A stretch of DNA of 64,000 nucleotides from Mesostigma viride (GCA_009746045.1 RPFO01000175.1:1605898-1669897), one strand, 5' to 3'; shown: positions 12,135 through 23,632, counted from the stretch's first letter. Program-made: numbers and translations. The notes: generated by a model not told the origin, from the sequence alone.

Positions 12135-12420
12135 TCCACAACGGTATGAAAGTGCCAAAAAATGCCCTTATAAGCCCTACATGGAGCAAATTGAGTCCAA
12201 ACATGCTAGATATTGGTAGGCAGCATGTCCAGGACACCAGTAGAAGGAATTTGACTTTCCAGAATTTTCCGACATCGGTTGGTCTATTTTTGGCATGTCT
12301 ATTTCTAGCAACTTTCCAGATTTTAATATAAACAAATACCATTTAGTATATGCAATAAAGAGCTCCTGGCCTGGCTATTTGCAGGTAGGCTAATGCTCAT
12401 GTCTACCAACTGTGCACCAG

Positions 12421-12955
12421 GTCCCATGGTCATCTGACCTCATTTGGTGACAAACTGCCACCAAATGCTATAGCAAAAACGCACTGTTTCACCACATCTC
12501 ATTGCAGTTTCCATAGAAGGTGTGTTCAGTCGAGGCTGGAAATTTGCAATCACATTGCACATCATAAATGTAGACATGGCACAAAAAATCAGGTCCATCG
12601 TACTGTCTTTGGTAGCAAAATGCCACCAAATGCTAGCAAAAATGTGCGTTTTTTGCGTTTTTTAGACACATTTCATGACAGTTTTCATACAAGATGTGCT
12701 CAGTTGGCCGGGCTGGAAACTTGCAAGCATATTAAATATCATCATTGTAGACATTGCACAAAAATTCAGGTCCGTTGTACTTCATTCATTGACAGCTCGC
12801 TACCAAATGTGAGCAAAACTGTGCGGTTTTTGCATTTCCGCCACATTACTTGCAGTTTCCCATGCCAGGTGTGCTCAGTTGAGGCTGAAAACAAGCGCGC
12901 ATGTTAATCATCATCATTTCAGACATTGCACAAAACTTAATTCAGGTCCATCAAG
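12421..12955. repeat. Three divergent ~175-bp tandem repeats (mirrored at about 16370-16900)
   Basis: Three successive units share phrases such as CCACCAAATGCTA, GTGCGTTTTT, a GTGTGCTCAGTTGAGGCTG-like string and GACATTGCACAAAA, each about 175 bp apart. The same three units occur reversed in the right arm. Divergence between neighbours in one arm is clearly larger than divergence between arms, so the tandem duplication is older than the inverted one. Confidence 0.75.
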
Positions 12956-14254
12956 TGTCATTGGGTTCACTGGTCCATGCAACACCTGCCAGTTTCCAGC
13001 TAATCACTCAACCTTGGATGCAAAGTTCTTTTGTAACGGTAATATGGCCAACTCCCACCAACTGTGTTGCTAACTGTTCAGACCTTGCACAGATAATATA
13101 ACACAACTTTTGTGACACATAGACAAAGATATATGAATATGAACAGTGGCTAGACATGGCTGTATCATATGTGCATGTGGCCATGCTCAGGCAATTTTCA
13201 AGTAGGGGCTTGTTAGACATAAGAACTGCCAGCCGTGTCACGTTCGCTAGCAATTAGCATAATCAGTTCAAACCCACAGCATGCACGGTAGTCGCAAACT
13301 CAGCTTGGCAATGTAATAATCTAATCATGCCAGGCATCTTGGCCGTCGGCATGGCTGCGATGTGTCAGTTTTGTGCGCCTTGATTCGGTAGCAGCACATC
13401 CCTTGGCAACCGGCCCGCCTGACTAAGGTTGCCACACATGGTCCTCTGCATCACCATGGATGTCCCCATGTCCCTGTCTCTGTTATAGGGGTTCACGTTG
13501 CTGGCGATGCAGCTTCCAAGTTGGACTAGATCTCCTCAGCCAGCGCTGTGGTGCATAGCCAGACAGCTCATACACTGCTCAGTTGCTACCTCGAGGTTGC
13601 CGGCTTGAAATGTGCCACCAAAGGACTGCACTTGGCCGCCATCACTGATACCTAGCATGAAGAAGCTGGCACTGCACAACCCCGGTGAGCCGCTTGGCCA
13701 CCATACCGCAGTTGTCTTCAACAGATAGTGCAAGGCCAATGGCCTCTTCACAGGCACGTGCCTTGTGCTCATGCTCTTGCTCTGGCCCTTGTCAGCATGA
13801 GATGCATGCCCTTGCATGCTTCACCATGCATGTTTCTCCAAGCCATCCATGACTACTTGCTTCAGAAATGTCATTCAACTCCTGCACGTCCTCAGCCACC
13901 AGACTGTCAAACTAGCTGGTGCCCCATCCCTCACTTTGGTGAGGACTGCGATTCTGGCTAGCAGCTTAGCGATCGTGCGTGGTTGTGCCCGAGTTTCTGG
14001 GTGTCAGAGTGGCAGTGGCATTGGAGCAAGAGTTGTTGAGCATGTGCGTGTGATCCTCTTGACAAACAACCCCTCGCACCCCTGACATTGAGGAGTTTGG
14101 CCATGTGCCAGGTTGCCAGAATTCCGCAAACATGCATCATAGGGAAATAAAGGATGGCTGGTTGTGCACACGACATGAGAAAACAAAACACACATACCTA
14201 TCAGGAGGGCAGGCTTGGGTTGCTTCATTGGCGCTGGTTGCAGCGTGCGTGCGT

Positions 14255-14992
14255 GCGTTTTCTTCACATCAGCGACGTACAGGTTACCTTAGAGGCTAGG
14301 GATGTCAAGGAATTCTTCACACGGATATTAGGAGGGTTGCATGATGGATTGCGGGCAAGATATTACGGGCTGGCTGGCAGCCTTGCAGCGCTATTGCCGC
14401 CGATGGCAATGATTTGCAGGCAGGGCTATGGATCACCAAGCTGTTGCTTCGCTCTAGTTGTACATGCTGCAATTTATTGGCATTGTGCTCACGGCAAGTA
14501 ATGTTGCATGACATGGTTGACCACGAAGGTTGATGGAAAACCCAGAAGCAATTGGTGGCTTTCTTGGATGCTTGATGGCTACACGTACATGCTTGTGAGT
14601 CCATAACACCCACTGCATACGTGCCCACCATCTCTAAGCTGAAAGCATCTGCCTTCAACAAGCATCTTAAGACATGCATGCACATGAGAACTGTCATGGT
14701 TTGTGGAGAGGGTGGCATATTGCGTGAGAGCGGAGAGAGGACACAGTGGCCGGGCTAGGCCAGCTACCTGTGCTGCCACACGGCCGGGCGGCAAACACTG
14801 ATGTGCACAAGCTGCCTTGCACGTCAGCACCCAAGCTGCCTTACACGCCAGCACCCATTGAAGCTGCCTTCACACCCCTGAATGATGAGCAGAGGGCATC
14901 CTGGACAGCCGCATCCATGCAGTTCATGCAGTTCAGGCTGTGCGTGCTTGCCAAGGGCACGTCGGGTGGATGAGCCAATGGCGGGCTATTAT
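14255..14992. other. Unique spacer between the inverted arms
   Basis: This 0.74 kb is the only part of the 7.4 kb structure not duplicated. A 133-codon minus-strand frame (14317-14718) crosses most of it and is Cys/His-rich, but I recognise no family motif. A local repeat of AAGCTGCCTT(G/A)CACG(T/C)CAGCACCCA lies at 14808-14860. Confidence 0.6.
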
Positions 14993-16201
14993 TACGCACG
15001 CTGCAACCAGCGCCAATGAAGCAACCCAAGCCTGCCCTCCTGATAGGTATGTGTGTTTTGTTTTCTCATGTCGTGTGCACAACCAGCCATCCTTTATTTC
15101 CCTATGATGCATGTTTGCGGAATTCTGGCAACCTGGCACATGGCCAAACTCCTCAATGTCAGGGGTGCGAGGGGTTGTTTGTCAAGAGGATCACACGCAC
15201 ATGCTCAACAACTCTTGCTCCAATGCCACTGCCACTCTGACACCCAGAAACTCGGGCACAACCACGCACGATCGCTAAGCTGCTAGCCAGAATCGCAGTC
15301 CTCACCAAAGTGAGGGATGGGGCACCAGGTAGTTTGACAGTCTGGTGGCTGAGGACGTGCAGGAGTTGAATGGCATTTCTGAAGCAAGTAGTCACGGATG
15401 GCTTGGAGAAACATGCATGGTGAAGCATGCAAGGGCATGCATCTCATGCTGACAAGGGCCAGAGCAAGAGCATGAGCACAAGGCACGTGCCTGTGAAGAG
15501 GCCATTGGCCTTGCACTATCTGTTGAAGACAACTGCGGTATGGTGGCCAAGCGGCTCACCGGGGTTGTGCAGTGCCAGCTTCTTCATGCTAGGTATGATG
15601 GCGGCCAAGTGCAGTCCTTTGGTGGCACATTTCAAGCCGGCAACCTCGAGGTAGCAACTGAGCAGTGTATGAGCTGTCTGGCTATGCACCACAGCGCTGG
15701 CTGAGGAGATCTAGTCCAACTTGGAAGCTGCATCGCCAGCAACGTGAACCCCTATAACAGAGACAGGGACATGGGGACATCCATGGTGATGCAGAGGACC
15801 ATGTGTGGCAACCTTAGTCAGGCGGGCCGGTTGCCAAGGGATGTGCTGCTACCGAATCAAGGCGCACAAAACACATCGCAGCCATGCCGACGGCCAAGAT
15901 GCCTGGCATGATTAGATTATTACATTGCCAAGCTGAGTTTGCGACTACCGTGCATGCTGTGGGTTTGAACTGATTATGCTAATTGCTAGCGAACGTGACA
16001 CGGCTGGCAGTTCTTATGTCTAACAAGCCCCTACTTGAAAATTGCCTGAGCATGGCCACATGCACATATGATACAGCCATGTCTAGCCACTGCTCATAAT
16101 AATTCATATATCTTTGTCTATGTGTCACAAAAGTTGTGTTAATTATATTATCTGTGCAAGGTCTGAACAGTTAGCAACACAGTTGGTGGGAGTTGGCCAT
16201 A

Positions 16202-16280
16202 CCGGACAAGATAACGGCAGGCTCGAGCTACCATGGTCCGGATTCTCCCGATTTCTGGCCTGCGCTGGTTGTCTCCTTGA
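16202..16280 (-). mobile_element. 79-bp dispersed element, private to the right arm
   Basis: Comparing the arms shows a clean 79-bp insertion: the left arm reads GTAACGGTAATATGGCC (about 13036-13052) and the right arm is split between GTAACGGTA and TATGGCC. On the minus strand the insert begins TCAAGGAGACAACCAGCG and ends TTATCTTGTCCGG. CCGGAC inside and GTCCGG at the end form an inverted repeat. A 5' TC, insertion between A and T and no clear target duplication are Helitron-like, but the expected 3' CTRR is absent. Related copies lie at 6943, 30179, 55232, 55684, 57785 and 58208. Confidence 0.65.
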
Positions 16281-17189
16281 TACCGTTACAAAAGAACTTT
16301 GCATCCAAGGTTGAGTGATTAGCTGGAAACTGGCAGGTGTTGCATGGACCAGTGAACCCAATGACACTTGATGGACCTGAATTAAGTTTTGTGCAATGTC
16401 TGAAATGATGATGATTAACATGCGCGCTTGTTTTCAGCCTCAACTGAGCACACCTGGCATGGGAAACTGCAAGAAATGTGGCGGAAATGCAAAAATCGCA
16501 CATTTTTGCTCACATTTGGTAGCGAGCTGTCAATGAATGAAGTACAACGGACCTGAATTTTTGTGCAATGTCTACAATGATGATATTTAATATGCTTGCA
16601 AGTTTCCAGCCCCAACTGAGCACATCTTGTATGAAAACTGTCATGAAATGTGTCTAAAAAACGCGAAAAACGCACATTTTTGCTAGCATTTGGTGGCATT
16701 TTGCTACCAAAGACAGTACGATGGACCTGATTTTTTGTGCCATTTCTACATTTATGATGTGCAATGTGATTGCAAATTTCCAGCCTCGACTGAACACACC
16801 TTCTATGGAAACTGCAATGAGATGTGGTGAAACAGTGCGTTTTTGCTATAGCATTTGGTGGCAGTTTGTCACCAAATGAGGTCAGATGACCATGGGACCT
16901 GGTGCACAGTTGGTAGACATGAGCATTAGCCTACCTGCAAATAGCCAGGCCAGGAGCTCTTTATCTGCATATGTACTAAATGGTATTTGTTTATATTAAA
17001 ATCTGGAAAGTTGCTAGAAATAGACATGCCAAAAATAGACCAACCAATGTCGGAAAATTCTGGAAAGTCAAATTCCTTCTACTGGTGTCCTGGACATGCT
17101 GCCTACCAATATCTAGCATGTTTGGACTCAATTTGCTCCATGTAGGGCTTATAAGGGCATTTTTTGGCACTTTCATACCGTTGTGGAGG

Positions 17190-17996
17190 TGGCACGGTGG
17201 CACGGTGGCACGGTGGCACGGTGGCACGATGCCACGGTGTCATGAGCATGTCTAGGTAACCCTTGCATGACCCATTACCCTTGATAAATCCCAATGGATA
17301 ACCATTGTTGTATGTGCAAATATGTGTGTTTATATGCAACTTTTGAGGTGGCACAGTGGCACGGCCGGTGGCACGGTGGCACGATGCCACGGTGCCATGG
17401 TGTCATGAGCATCTAGGTAACCCTTGCATGACCCATCCACCTACATAAAACCCATGGATAACAATTGCATGTGCAAAGGTGTGTGTTTATATGCAATTTG
17501 AGGTGCAACCCGTGTAATATGGAGGCAGATGGTGCGCAAGGATAGATGGCAAGTAGTGATGAAGGAGACCACCCCCAAGCCTGTGGGGGCTCCGCGTGTG
17601 ACCAAGTATGGCATTCATAGCGATTCGGGCCGCGGTGCCCACACCCCTGTAACTAGGACCTAGATAGCTTATACCATCCATTCCATCCCATGTTCCCCTC
17701 CCATCGAGGACTTATGCTCACGTGACGCAGTCACGTGTCTATTAATTAATTGAGGTGCAACGGTGGCACGGTGGCACGGTGGCACGGTGGCACGGTGGCA
17801 CGGTGGCACGGTGGCACGGTGGCACGGTGGCACGGTGGCACGGTGGCACGGTGGCACGGTGGCACGGTGGCACGGTGGCACGGTGGCACGGTGGCACGGT
17901 GGCACGGTGGCACGGTGGCACGGTGGCACGGTGGCACGGTGGCACGGTGGCACGGTGGCACGGTGGCACGGTGGCACGATGCCACGGTGGCACGGC
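17190..17996. repeat. 8-bp minisatellite blocks, right arm
   Basis: Reverse-complement counterparts (ACGGTGGC) of the left-arm arrays lie at about 17190-17238, 17350-17395 and 17759-17996. The outermost array has about 29 units here against about 4-5 at the matching left position (10829-10866). One higher-order module is missing on the right. Confidence 0.9.
17498..17761 (+). mobile_element. 5'-truncated LINE 3' end (family C) in the right arm
   Basis: The insert (17510-17749) is flanked by the 12-bp direct repeat TTGAGGTGCAAC at 17498-17509 and 17750-17761. It ends with a perfect stem-loop CACGTGACGCAGTCACGTG (17719-17737) and an ATTAATTAATT tail. Relatives lie at 19244-19510 (antisense) and 19545-19830 (sense), sharing CCACCCCCAAG, CGCGTGTGACCAA and AGCGATTCGGGCC. 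It is absent from the left arm. Confidence 0.85.
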
Positions 17997-18119
17997 CGCC
18001 GAAGAACTTCCCCAAGGTTCCTCAAAGACTTAAGTTGAAACTTTAAATGCATGAAAATGCAACTTTTAAAACTGAAGTACAATTTGAATAATGTAGTACA
18101 ATTCCAATTGTGCTTAGGG

Positions 18120-19243
18120 GATGGGATGGGATGGGATGGGATGGGATGGGATGGGATGGGATGGGATGGGATGGGATGGGATGGGATGGGATGGGATGGG
18201 ATGGGATGGGATGGGATGGGATGGGATGGGATGGGATGGGATGGGATGGGATGGGATGGGATGGGATGGGATGGGATGGGATGGGATGGGATGGGATGGG
18301 ATGGGATGGGATGGGATGGGATGGGATGGGATGGGATGGGATGGGATGGGATGGGATGGGATGGGATGGGATGGGATGGGATGGGATGGGATGGGATGGG
18401 ATGGGATGGGATGGGATGGGATGGGATGGGATGGGATGGGATGGGATGGGATGGGATGGGATGGGATGGGATGGGATGGGATGGGATGGGATGGGATGGG
18501 ATGGGATGGGATGGGATGGGATGGGATGGGATGGGATGGGATGGGATGGGATGGGATGGGATGGGATGGGATGGGATGGGATGGGATGGGATGGGATGGG
18601 ATGGGATGGGATGGGATGGGATGGGATGGGATGGGATGGGATGGGATGGGATGGGATGGGATGGGATGGGATGGGATGGGATGGGATGGGATGGGATGGG
18701 ATGGGATGGGATGGGATGGGATGGGATGGGATGGGATGGGATGGGATGGGATGGGATGGGATGGGATGGGATGGGATGGGATGGGATGGGATGGGATGGG
18801 ATGGGATGGGATGGGATGGGATGGGATGGGATGGGATGGGATGGGATGGGATGGGATGGGATGGGATGGGATGGGATGGGATGGGATGGGATGGGATGGG
18901 ATGGGATGGGATGGGATGGGATGGGATGGGATGGGATGGGATGGGATGGGATGGGATGGGATGGGATGGGATGGGATGGGATGGGATGGGATGGGATGGG
19001 ATGGGATGGGATGGGATGGGATGGGATGGGATGGGATGGGATGGGATGGGATGGGATGGGATGGGATGGGATGGGATGGGATGGGATGGGATGGGATGGG
19101 ATGGGATGGGATGGGATGGGATGGGATGGGATGGGATGGGATGGGATGGGATGGGATGGGATGGGATGGGATGGGATGGGATGGGATGGGATGGGATGGG
19201 ATGGGATGGGATGGGATGGGATGGGATGGGATGGGATGGGATG
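18120..19243. repeat. GGGAT pentanucleotide array, about 225 copies
   Basis: An uninterrupted run of GGGAT of about 1.12 kb with no variant unit seen. Since 5 and 3 are coprime, all three forward frames are open and repeat the same five residues; these are not genes. The G-runs on the + strand could form quadruplexes. The array starts exactly at the outer end of the giant inverted repeat and runs into the antisense LINE 3' sequence at 19244. Confidence 0.97.
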
Positions 19244-19510
19244 GAGGGAGCTCGCTATCTAAGGCCTATAGTTACCGGGTTGCATGGGCACCACGGCCCG
19301 AATCACTATGAATGCCAAACTGGGTCGCACGCGGAGCCCCCACTGACTGGGGGGTGGTCTCCTTCATGACTACCTGCCATGCACCTATCCTTGCGAACCA
19401 TCTGCCTCCAGATGAAAGATATGCCAGGGGGCTGCCCTGGCGTGAGCCCATTGCGACGTGGGTAACACATATCCATGCTAGGCACAGTGGACATGTGCTA
19501 CCCTAGAGAC
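19244..19510 (-). mobile_element. Antisense LINE 3' end (family C)
   Basis: The minus strand here matches 17510-17749 through the phrases GGGGGCTCCGCGTG, GACCCAGTTTGGCATTCATAG and CGGGCCGTGGTGCCC, allowing for differences. Its terminal hairpin and TTAA-type tail are missing; at the point where family C reads CCATCCATTCCATCCC the array of GGGAT (ATCCC on this strand) begins. Confidence 0.7.
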
Positions 19511-19544
19511 GGGACGAGCTCGACGACGCCAGGGAGCCCCCTGG

Positions 19545-19830
19545 TTTGTCTGTAATATGGAGGCCGAGGGCTCGCAAGGGGCGGTGGCAGGTAGTCATGC
19601 AGGATACCACCCCCAAGTCAGTGAGGGCCCCGCGTGTGACCAAACTTGGCCCGCACAGCGATTCGGGCCGTGGTGCCCGCAACCCTGTAACTAGGAACTA
19701 GATATCTACTATTATTAATGGATAATCTACATCCATCACCCCCATCCCATAGTCATTTCCCTGAGCCCTCGATCGAGGACTCATGCTCACGTGACGCAGT
19801 TACATGTCAATTCATTTACTCTAGCAACCG
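19545..19830 (+). mobile_element. LINE 3' end (family C), sense, degenerate tail
   Basis: Begins TGTAATATGGAGGCCGAGG, like the 17510 copy, and carries CACCCCCAAGTCAGTGAGGG and GTAACTAGGAACTAGATA. The terminal hairpin is decayed (GCTCACGTGACGCAGTTACA) and the tail is replaced by CATTTACTC. With its antisense neighbour it makes a head-to-head pair of family-C ends. Confidence 0.7.
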
Positions 19831-20524
19831 GGGGGGGCGTGTGAAAATGATCAATTATACACATTGATTGTAGAGCTATATGCCACCTGGAAATCAATGT
19901 CCGCCCGTGCATTCACGCCTTGCAGAACAGTTGGCATGCATAAAACAAAACATTAGCCAGCGCAGGCCAGCCGGCCTAAGTCACGACGCCCATCGGAAAG
20001 GTCATATGCAAGCTTGCCAAGTACATACTGGCCCTAGACTATCAAACAGATATGGAGATGCATGAGCTAATGGAGCTGGCGATACTACGGGTGATACATC
20101 ACACTTATACACCACAATACGGCTAACACAGAGCATTGACACAAGTAAAGGGCACAGCGCAGATCTCTGTTCCAAGCGGCCAGGAGTATGGAAGCTCATG
20201 CCAGATGCCTGGTGGATCATACGGCCACTGGCCGGCAGCACCATGAACTCATAGCCTTGCTTGTCGACATGCGCTGGCTTACCAACCCGAGAGGTTTGTA
20301 ATATAAAGCTAAATATAAGCTAATATAAGCCGTCTACTAGACTAGCTTAGCTAATAGTAGTACTACTATACAAATATAGCTTGTAATACTTATATAGCTG
20401 AAATAAGACAAATGTCTCATTACTACAAGACAATTTCTCACAAACTAAACCCTTGGACCGCGCACGTCGCGCACAGTGCCATGAGGTCCTCACATGCGAG
20501 TGGTCCTCCTAACGGCCCCAGCTT
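19831..20524. other. Intergenic stretch between LINE end and MYND gene
   Basis: Holds a fragment CAGCGCAGGCCAGCCGGCC (about 19959) related to the dispersed repeat core, and an AT-rich block at 20305-20400 with repeated TAAGCTAATATAAGC and TAGTAGTACTACTA phrases. It should include the 3' UTR of the minus-strand gene ending at 20525. No gene is seen. Confidence 0.5.
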
Positions 20525-22342
20525 TCAATGGCGGGCTTGCCCGGACGACTGGCTGCCGGCGCTGGGAGGCTTCGCGAGAGCACGCAGTGTCTCGAGATAG
20601 AGCGAACTCGCAAACGGATTCTTCGCCACCATGGGGACATCGGTCAGGGCGTAGCGCAGCGCGTCGAGCGCGCCCGCGTCCAAGAAGAACTGCTTGCAGG
20701 GCGGGTGCATCCGCATCATGGGCTGCCATATATCCACCCAGGAGTCCATGGATAGTGTCAGCTCATCGGGCTCATCGGTCTCCTGATCCTTCGCGAGCGT
20801 CTCCGACGCGACGCGCAGCGACCGAAACAGCAGCTCACAGGCGGTGGGGCTCGACGACAGCTGCCGAGCGATGTCGGAGTCCGCCGCCAGCCGCCGGACT
20901 GCTTCCATGGAGTGGCAGACCGTGATTGAGTCCTTGCGATCCACTGCCTGGCCAAGCGCCTCGAGCGCCGCCTCATATGCCCCCCCTGCAGCCAGCTGGG
21001 AGGCCATCGCCACGTCCCTGGCCATCCCAGAAACCCCTAGCGCCGCGTCGCATTGCGCGGGGTGGTCACCCTCGCGGTTCGCGGCCTTGAGAAGATCGAC
21101 GATGCTGTCCCCCGCGGGGCGCAGGTCGGGCGGGACATTGATGTGGCAGCAGCACAGGCCGTAGGCCACCCGGGTGGGATAGCGCGCGAGCCACCACGCC
21201 GGGTCGCACCGTGGGCGCTCCCGCCTGTACTCGGGGGACAATGCCATGGCCAGCGCGTCGCGTAGGTCCTGGCACAGGCGCGGCGTGGCGATGATGGCCG
21301 CGGCTGCCGCGGTGACGGCGGCATGCAGGCACCTTTCCAAGGCAGCGCCCAGGCCGGGCACGACCGAAAACATCATGCCGCAGCACGCGGACATGGGTTC
21401 CAAGTCATGCATGGCGTCGCAGGCCAGGTAGCTCGCAGGGGCACCCAGCTCGGGAGCTCTGGCCGCCGCCACGATGCACTTGGCGAGCGCGCCAAACGCT
21501 TCGGCCTGGAAGAACTGAGCACGCTGCGAGGATTCGTGATGGTTAATGTTCAGGGCCAGTTTTGCCAGGAGCGAGCTGGTGGCGCCCGCGAGCGGCCAGT
21601 CCCGTCCGCGGGTGGCCAGCATCAGCGCTTTGGTGGTGCCGGCGATGACCCCGAGCCTGCCAAAGGCGGCCCGGTTCTTGGCGCAGGTCGCCGTCAGGGC
21701 GGTCATGCCGGTGCAGATCTCGTACAGGGAAGCTGAGTCAGCGGCAGCCAGTGCACGGTCAAAGGCGGATGCGAGTATTTCACATGCACCCGCTTTTCCA
21801 AGCAGCTTTTCATTCTTGAAGGACAGGCCGGCCAGAGCCTGCAGTTGCTTCATTGGGGATTCCTCCTCCGAGGGCCCCGCGCTAGCAGCGGCTGCACCCT
21901 GACCCTCCAACTGTCGAGCTACAGCTGCAACCAAGTCCTCAGCTTGGGTAGAGTCCAATGGGCGTGCGGCACCGGTTGCTCTTTCCTCCTGTGATGCCAT
22001 CTCCTGGCATTTCGCCTTGTGCTGAGGGTAATCGCGTACCTGGCATTCCTGTAGGCATGAGAGACGTACGAGGAAAGGTTCCAAGCATGACACACATAGG
22101 TTTCTTAATTAAGAAATTTCGACAAGACTAGAATAAACTGCGCCTAAGCGCAAGGTGTGATATTCGCCCGTTGGCGCTCTTGCCGCCCCCCCTTCGCTAA
22201 TTAATATATGCCGGCAGAGCTGCCCCAAAGCATTACTTACTCTGGAGCAGTAGTAGGATAATCGACACCTCGCGCATGATTTGGTGGCCGGCGCGTCGCA
22301 ATGTTCCTTATGGCAGGGCACGCCAGCCGGTAAGTTCCTCAT
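20525..22342 (-). CDS. MYND-type zinc-finger protein with armadillo-like helical repeats
   Basis: Two exons on the minus strand: 22342-22241 and 22048-20525, joined in phase 0 across a 192-bp intron (donor GTAAGT, acceptor CTACAG). They give about 541 residues. The MYND finger spans the junction: CHKEHCDAPATKSCARCR and YYCSR in exon 1, ECQVRDYPQHKAKC in exon 2, holding the C-x4-C, C-x2-C, Y-C-x3-C, H-x3-C pattern. MYND domains bind proline-rich peptides and act in protein contacts. The remaining 490 residues are Ala/Leu-rich helices in units of about 40 residues (for example ALAGLSFKNEKLLGKAGACE), suggestive of ARM repeats. No SET domain is seen, so it is not a SMYD methyltransferase. The start ATG at 22342 is the first in frame before the finger; an upstream exon cannot be excluded. 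Confidence 0.85.
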
Positions 22343-22940
22343 TCGACGCGCGATTTCAGGAAGCTGTTCCGATGAAAGGGATTATCACACAAATAAAGCG
22401 TGCGGAGAGATGTAATCAGGACGACCATATCACAGTCGGCAATGTTAATAAATATTACAGACGCCTGCAGTATCGTTGACATCGATTTGCACTACATGAA
22501 TCGGCAATGGCGCACTATTAAGATCTCTCTGGTCATGGTGATTGAAAACATTTTTTCTGCATATAATCCGCCATTATTGCGACTGGTGGTAGTAAGCAGA
22601 AACAAAGAGATCTACGATGCTACAATAAATGGCTGTACGTAATACAACTGTACAGGTCGCCTAATCTGCGACGCGGACGGAATAGAGAGTTTTTGCAGAA
22701 GCTTTAGCTTTGACTTTAGCTTTGGCAGGAAATTTCTACGGACGCCAGAGAAAGATACGGATAGCCGTTCTCTTGTAACGCATGCATACGGATCCTTGTT
22801 CTGTCTGATCAGGCGCCGGATGAAGGCAGGTAGCTGTCGGAAATGGCCAAAAATTACACAGGTCGGACAAATATAAATGATATTTGGCCGTATTTGCGCA
22901 TTTGATTTATAAATGTTGCATATTTAGTCCACTAAATTAA
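22343..22940. other. AT-rich intergenic stretch with a dispersed repeat
   Basis: At about 22685-22733 the sequence AGAGAGTTTTTGCAGAAGC followed by TTTAGCTTTGACTTTAGC appears. Its reverse complement recurs at about 62990-63037. No coding signal or known element is recognised. The MYND promoter would lie at the left of this stretch. Confidence 0.5.
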
Positions 22941-23462
22941 TCCAACGGCGAAACAATTTTGACCAAAATATTTAGATTAATCCAACGGTGAAACAGTTTT
23001 CACCAAAATATTTAGATTAATCCAACGGCGAAACAGTTTTCACCAAAATATTTAGATGTATCCAACGGCGAAAAAGTTTTTACCAAAACATCTAAATTAA
23101 TCCAACGGCGAAAAAGTTTTCACCAAAAAATCTAATTTAATCCAACGGCGAAACCGGCTTTGAATATTTAAATGAATCTAAATGAATATTTAAATACTCG
23201 TGCCGCCAGGGCCTTTAACTTTAACATCTGAAGTTTCAGTCTGAACCGGCCGCGTCTGCGAAACGCCGGAATGGCATTTCGGCAAAAAATATTTGGATTA
23301 ATCCAACGGCGAAACAGTTTTGACCAAAATATTTAGATTAATCCAACGGCGAAAAAGTTTTCACCAAAATATTTAGATTAATCCAACGGCGAAACAGTTT
23401 TCACCAAAATATTTAGATGTATCCAACGGCGAAAAAGTTTTCACCAAAACATCTAAATTAAT
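22941..23462. repeat. 40-bp satellite array, left part
   Basis: Unit TCCAACGGCGAAACAGTTTT plus CACCAAAATATTTAGATTAA, with variants (AAAAAG for AAACAG, CATCTAAATTAA for the end). About five units lie at 22941-23150, then a spacer, then about four at 23302-23462. The array resumes at 29947-30085 beyond the LINE. Small non-coding satellite. Confidence 0.92.
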
Positions 23463-23632
23463 AACCCTCATAACTTTTACATCCGGGCATGAAATTTGGT
23501 CGGGTAAATTGCAGTAGAAGCGTCTTTTGATGACGAACACGATGATATAATTTTCAGCCGCCATCGCCCAAGATTTAGCGCAATATCAAAAAACGCAGCA
23601 CAGGCAGGGTTCGTATTTTCCCGGAACCAGCT

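Larger units (their letters stand above)
10709..18120. mobile_element. Giant inverted-repeat (foldback-type) element
   Basis: The left arm (10709 to about 14254) reappears in reverse complement as the right arm (about 14993-18120), around a spacer of about 0.74 kb. The ends read CCCCTAAGCACAA on the left and TTGTGCTTAGGGG on the right, and match on inwards. Where I compared the inner arms they differ at only a few positions: two 77-codon shadow frames (13728-13961 and 15283-15516) differ at two residues. The arms also differ by private insertions and by minisatellite copy number. No target duplication is seen; the right end abuts the GGGAT array. No transposase is recognised in arms or spacer, so the class is open. 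Confidence 0.85.

Noticed and set aside
14317-14718. Spacer frame of the foldback element as its transposase
   Set aside because: Cys/His-rich but without any DDE, HUH or recombinase motif that I can see; too weak to call.
10932-18046. Frames of repeated CHRATVPP or ARWHGGTV
   Set aside because: Read from the 8-bp GCCACCGT minisatellite in both arms; the period forces open frames.
10709-18120. Assembly artefact by a folded read
   Set aside because: Private insertions with target duplications in each arm and different minisatellite lengths show two independently aged copies.
18120-19243. Interstitial telomere
   Set aside because: GGGAT is not a plant or algal telomere unit (TTTAGGG, TTTTAGGG), and the array joins a LINE 3' end.
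18051-19369. Open frames of about 400 codons repeating M-G-W-D-G
   Set aside because: They are read from the GGGAT array; all three forward frames are open because the period is five. No gene.
20525-22093. Single-exon reading of the MYND gene from the ATG at 22093
   Set aside because: It would cut the zinc finger in half; the splice from 22241 to 22048 restores it with good GT-AG signals.
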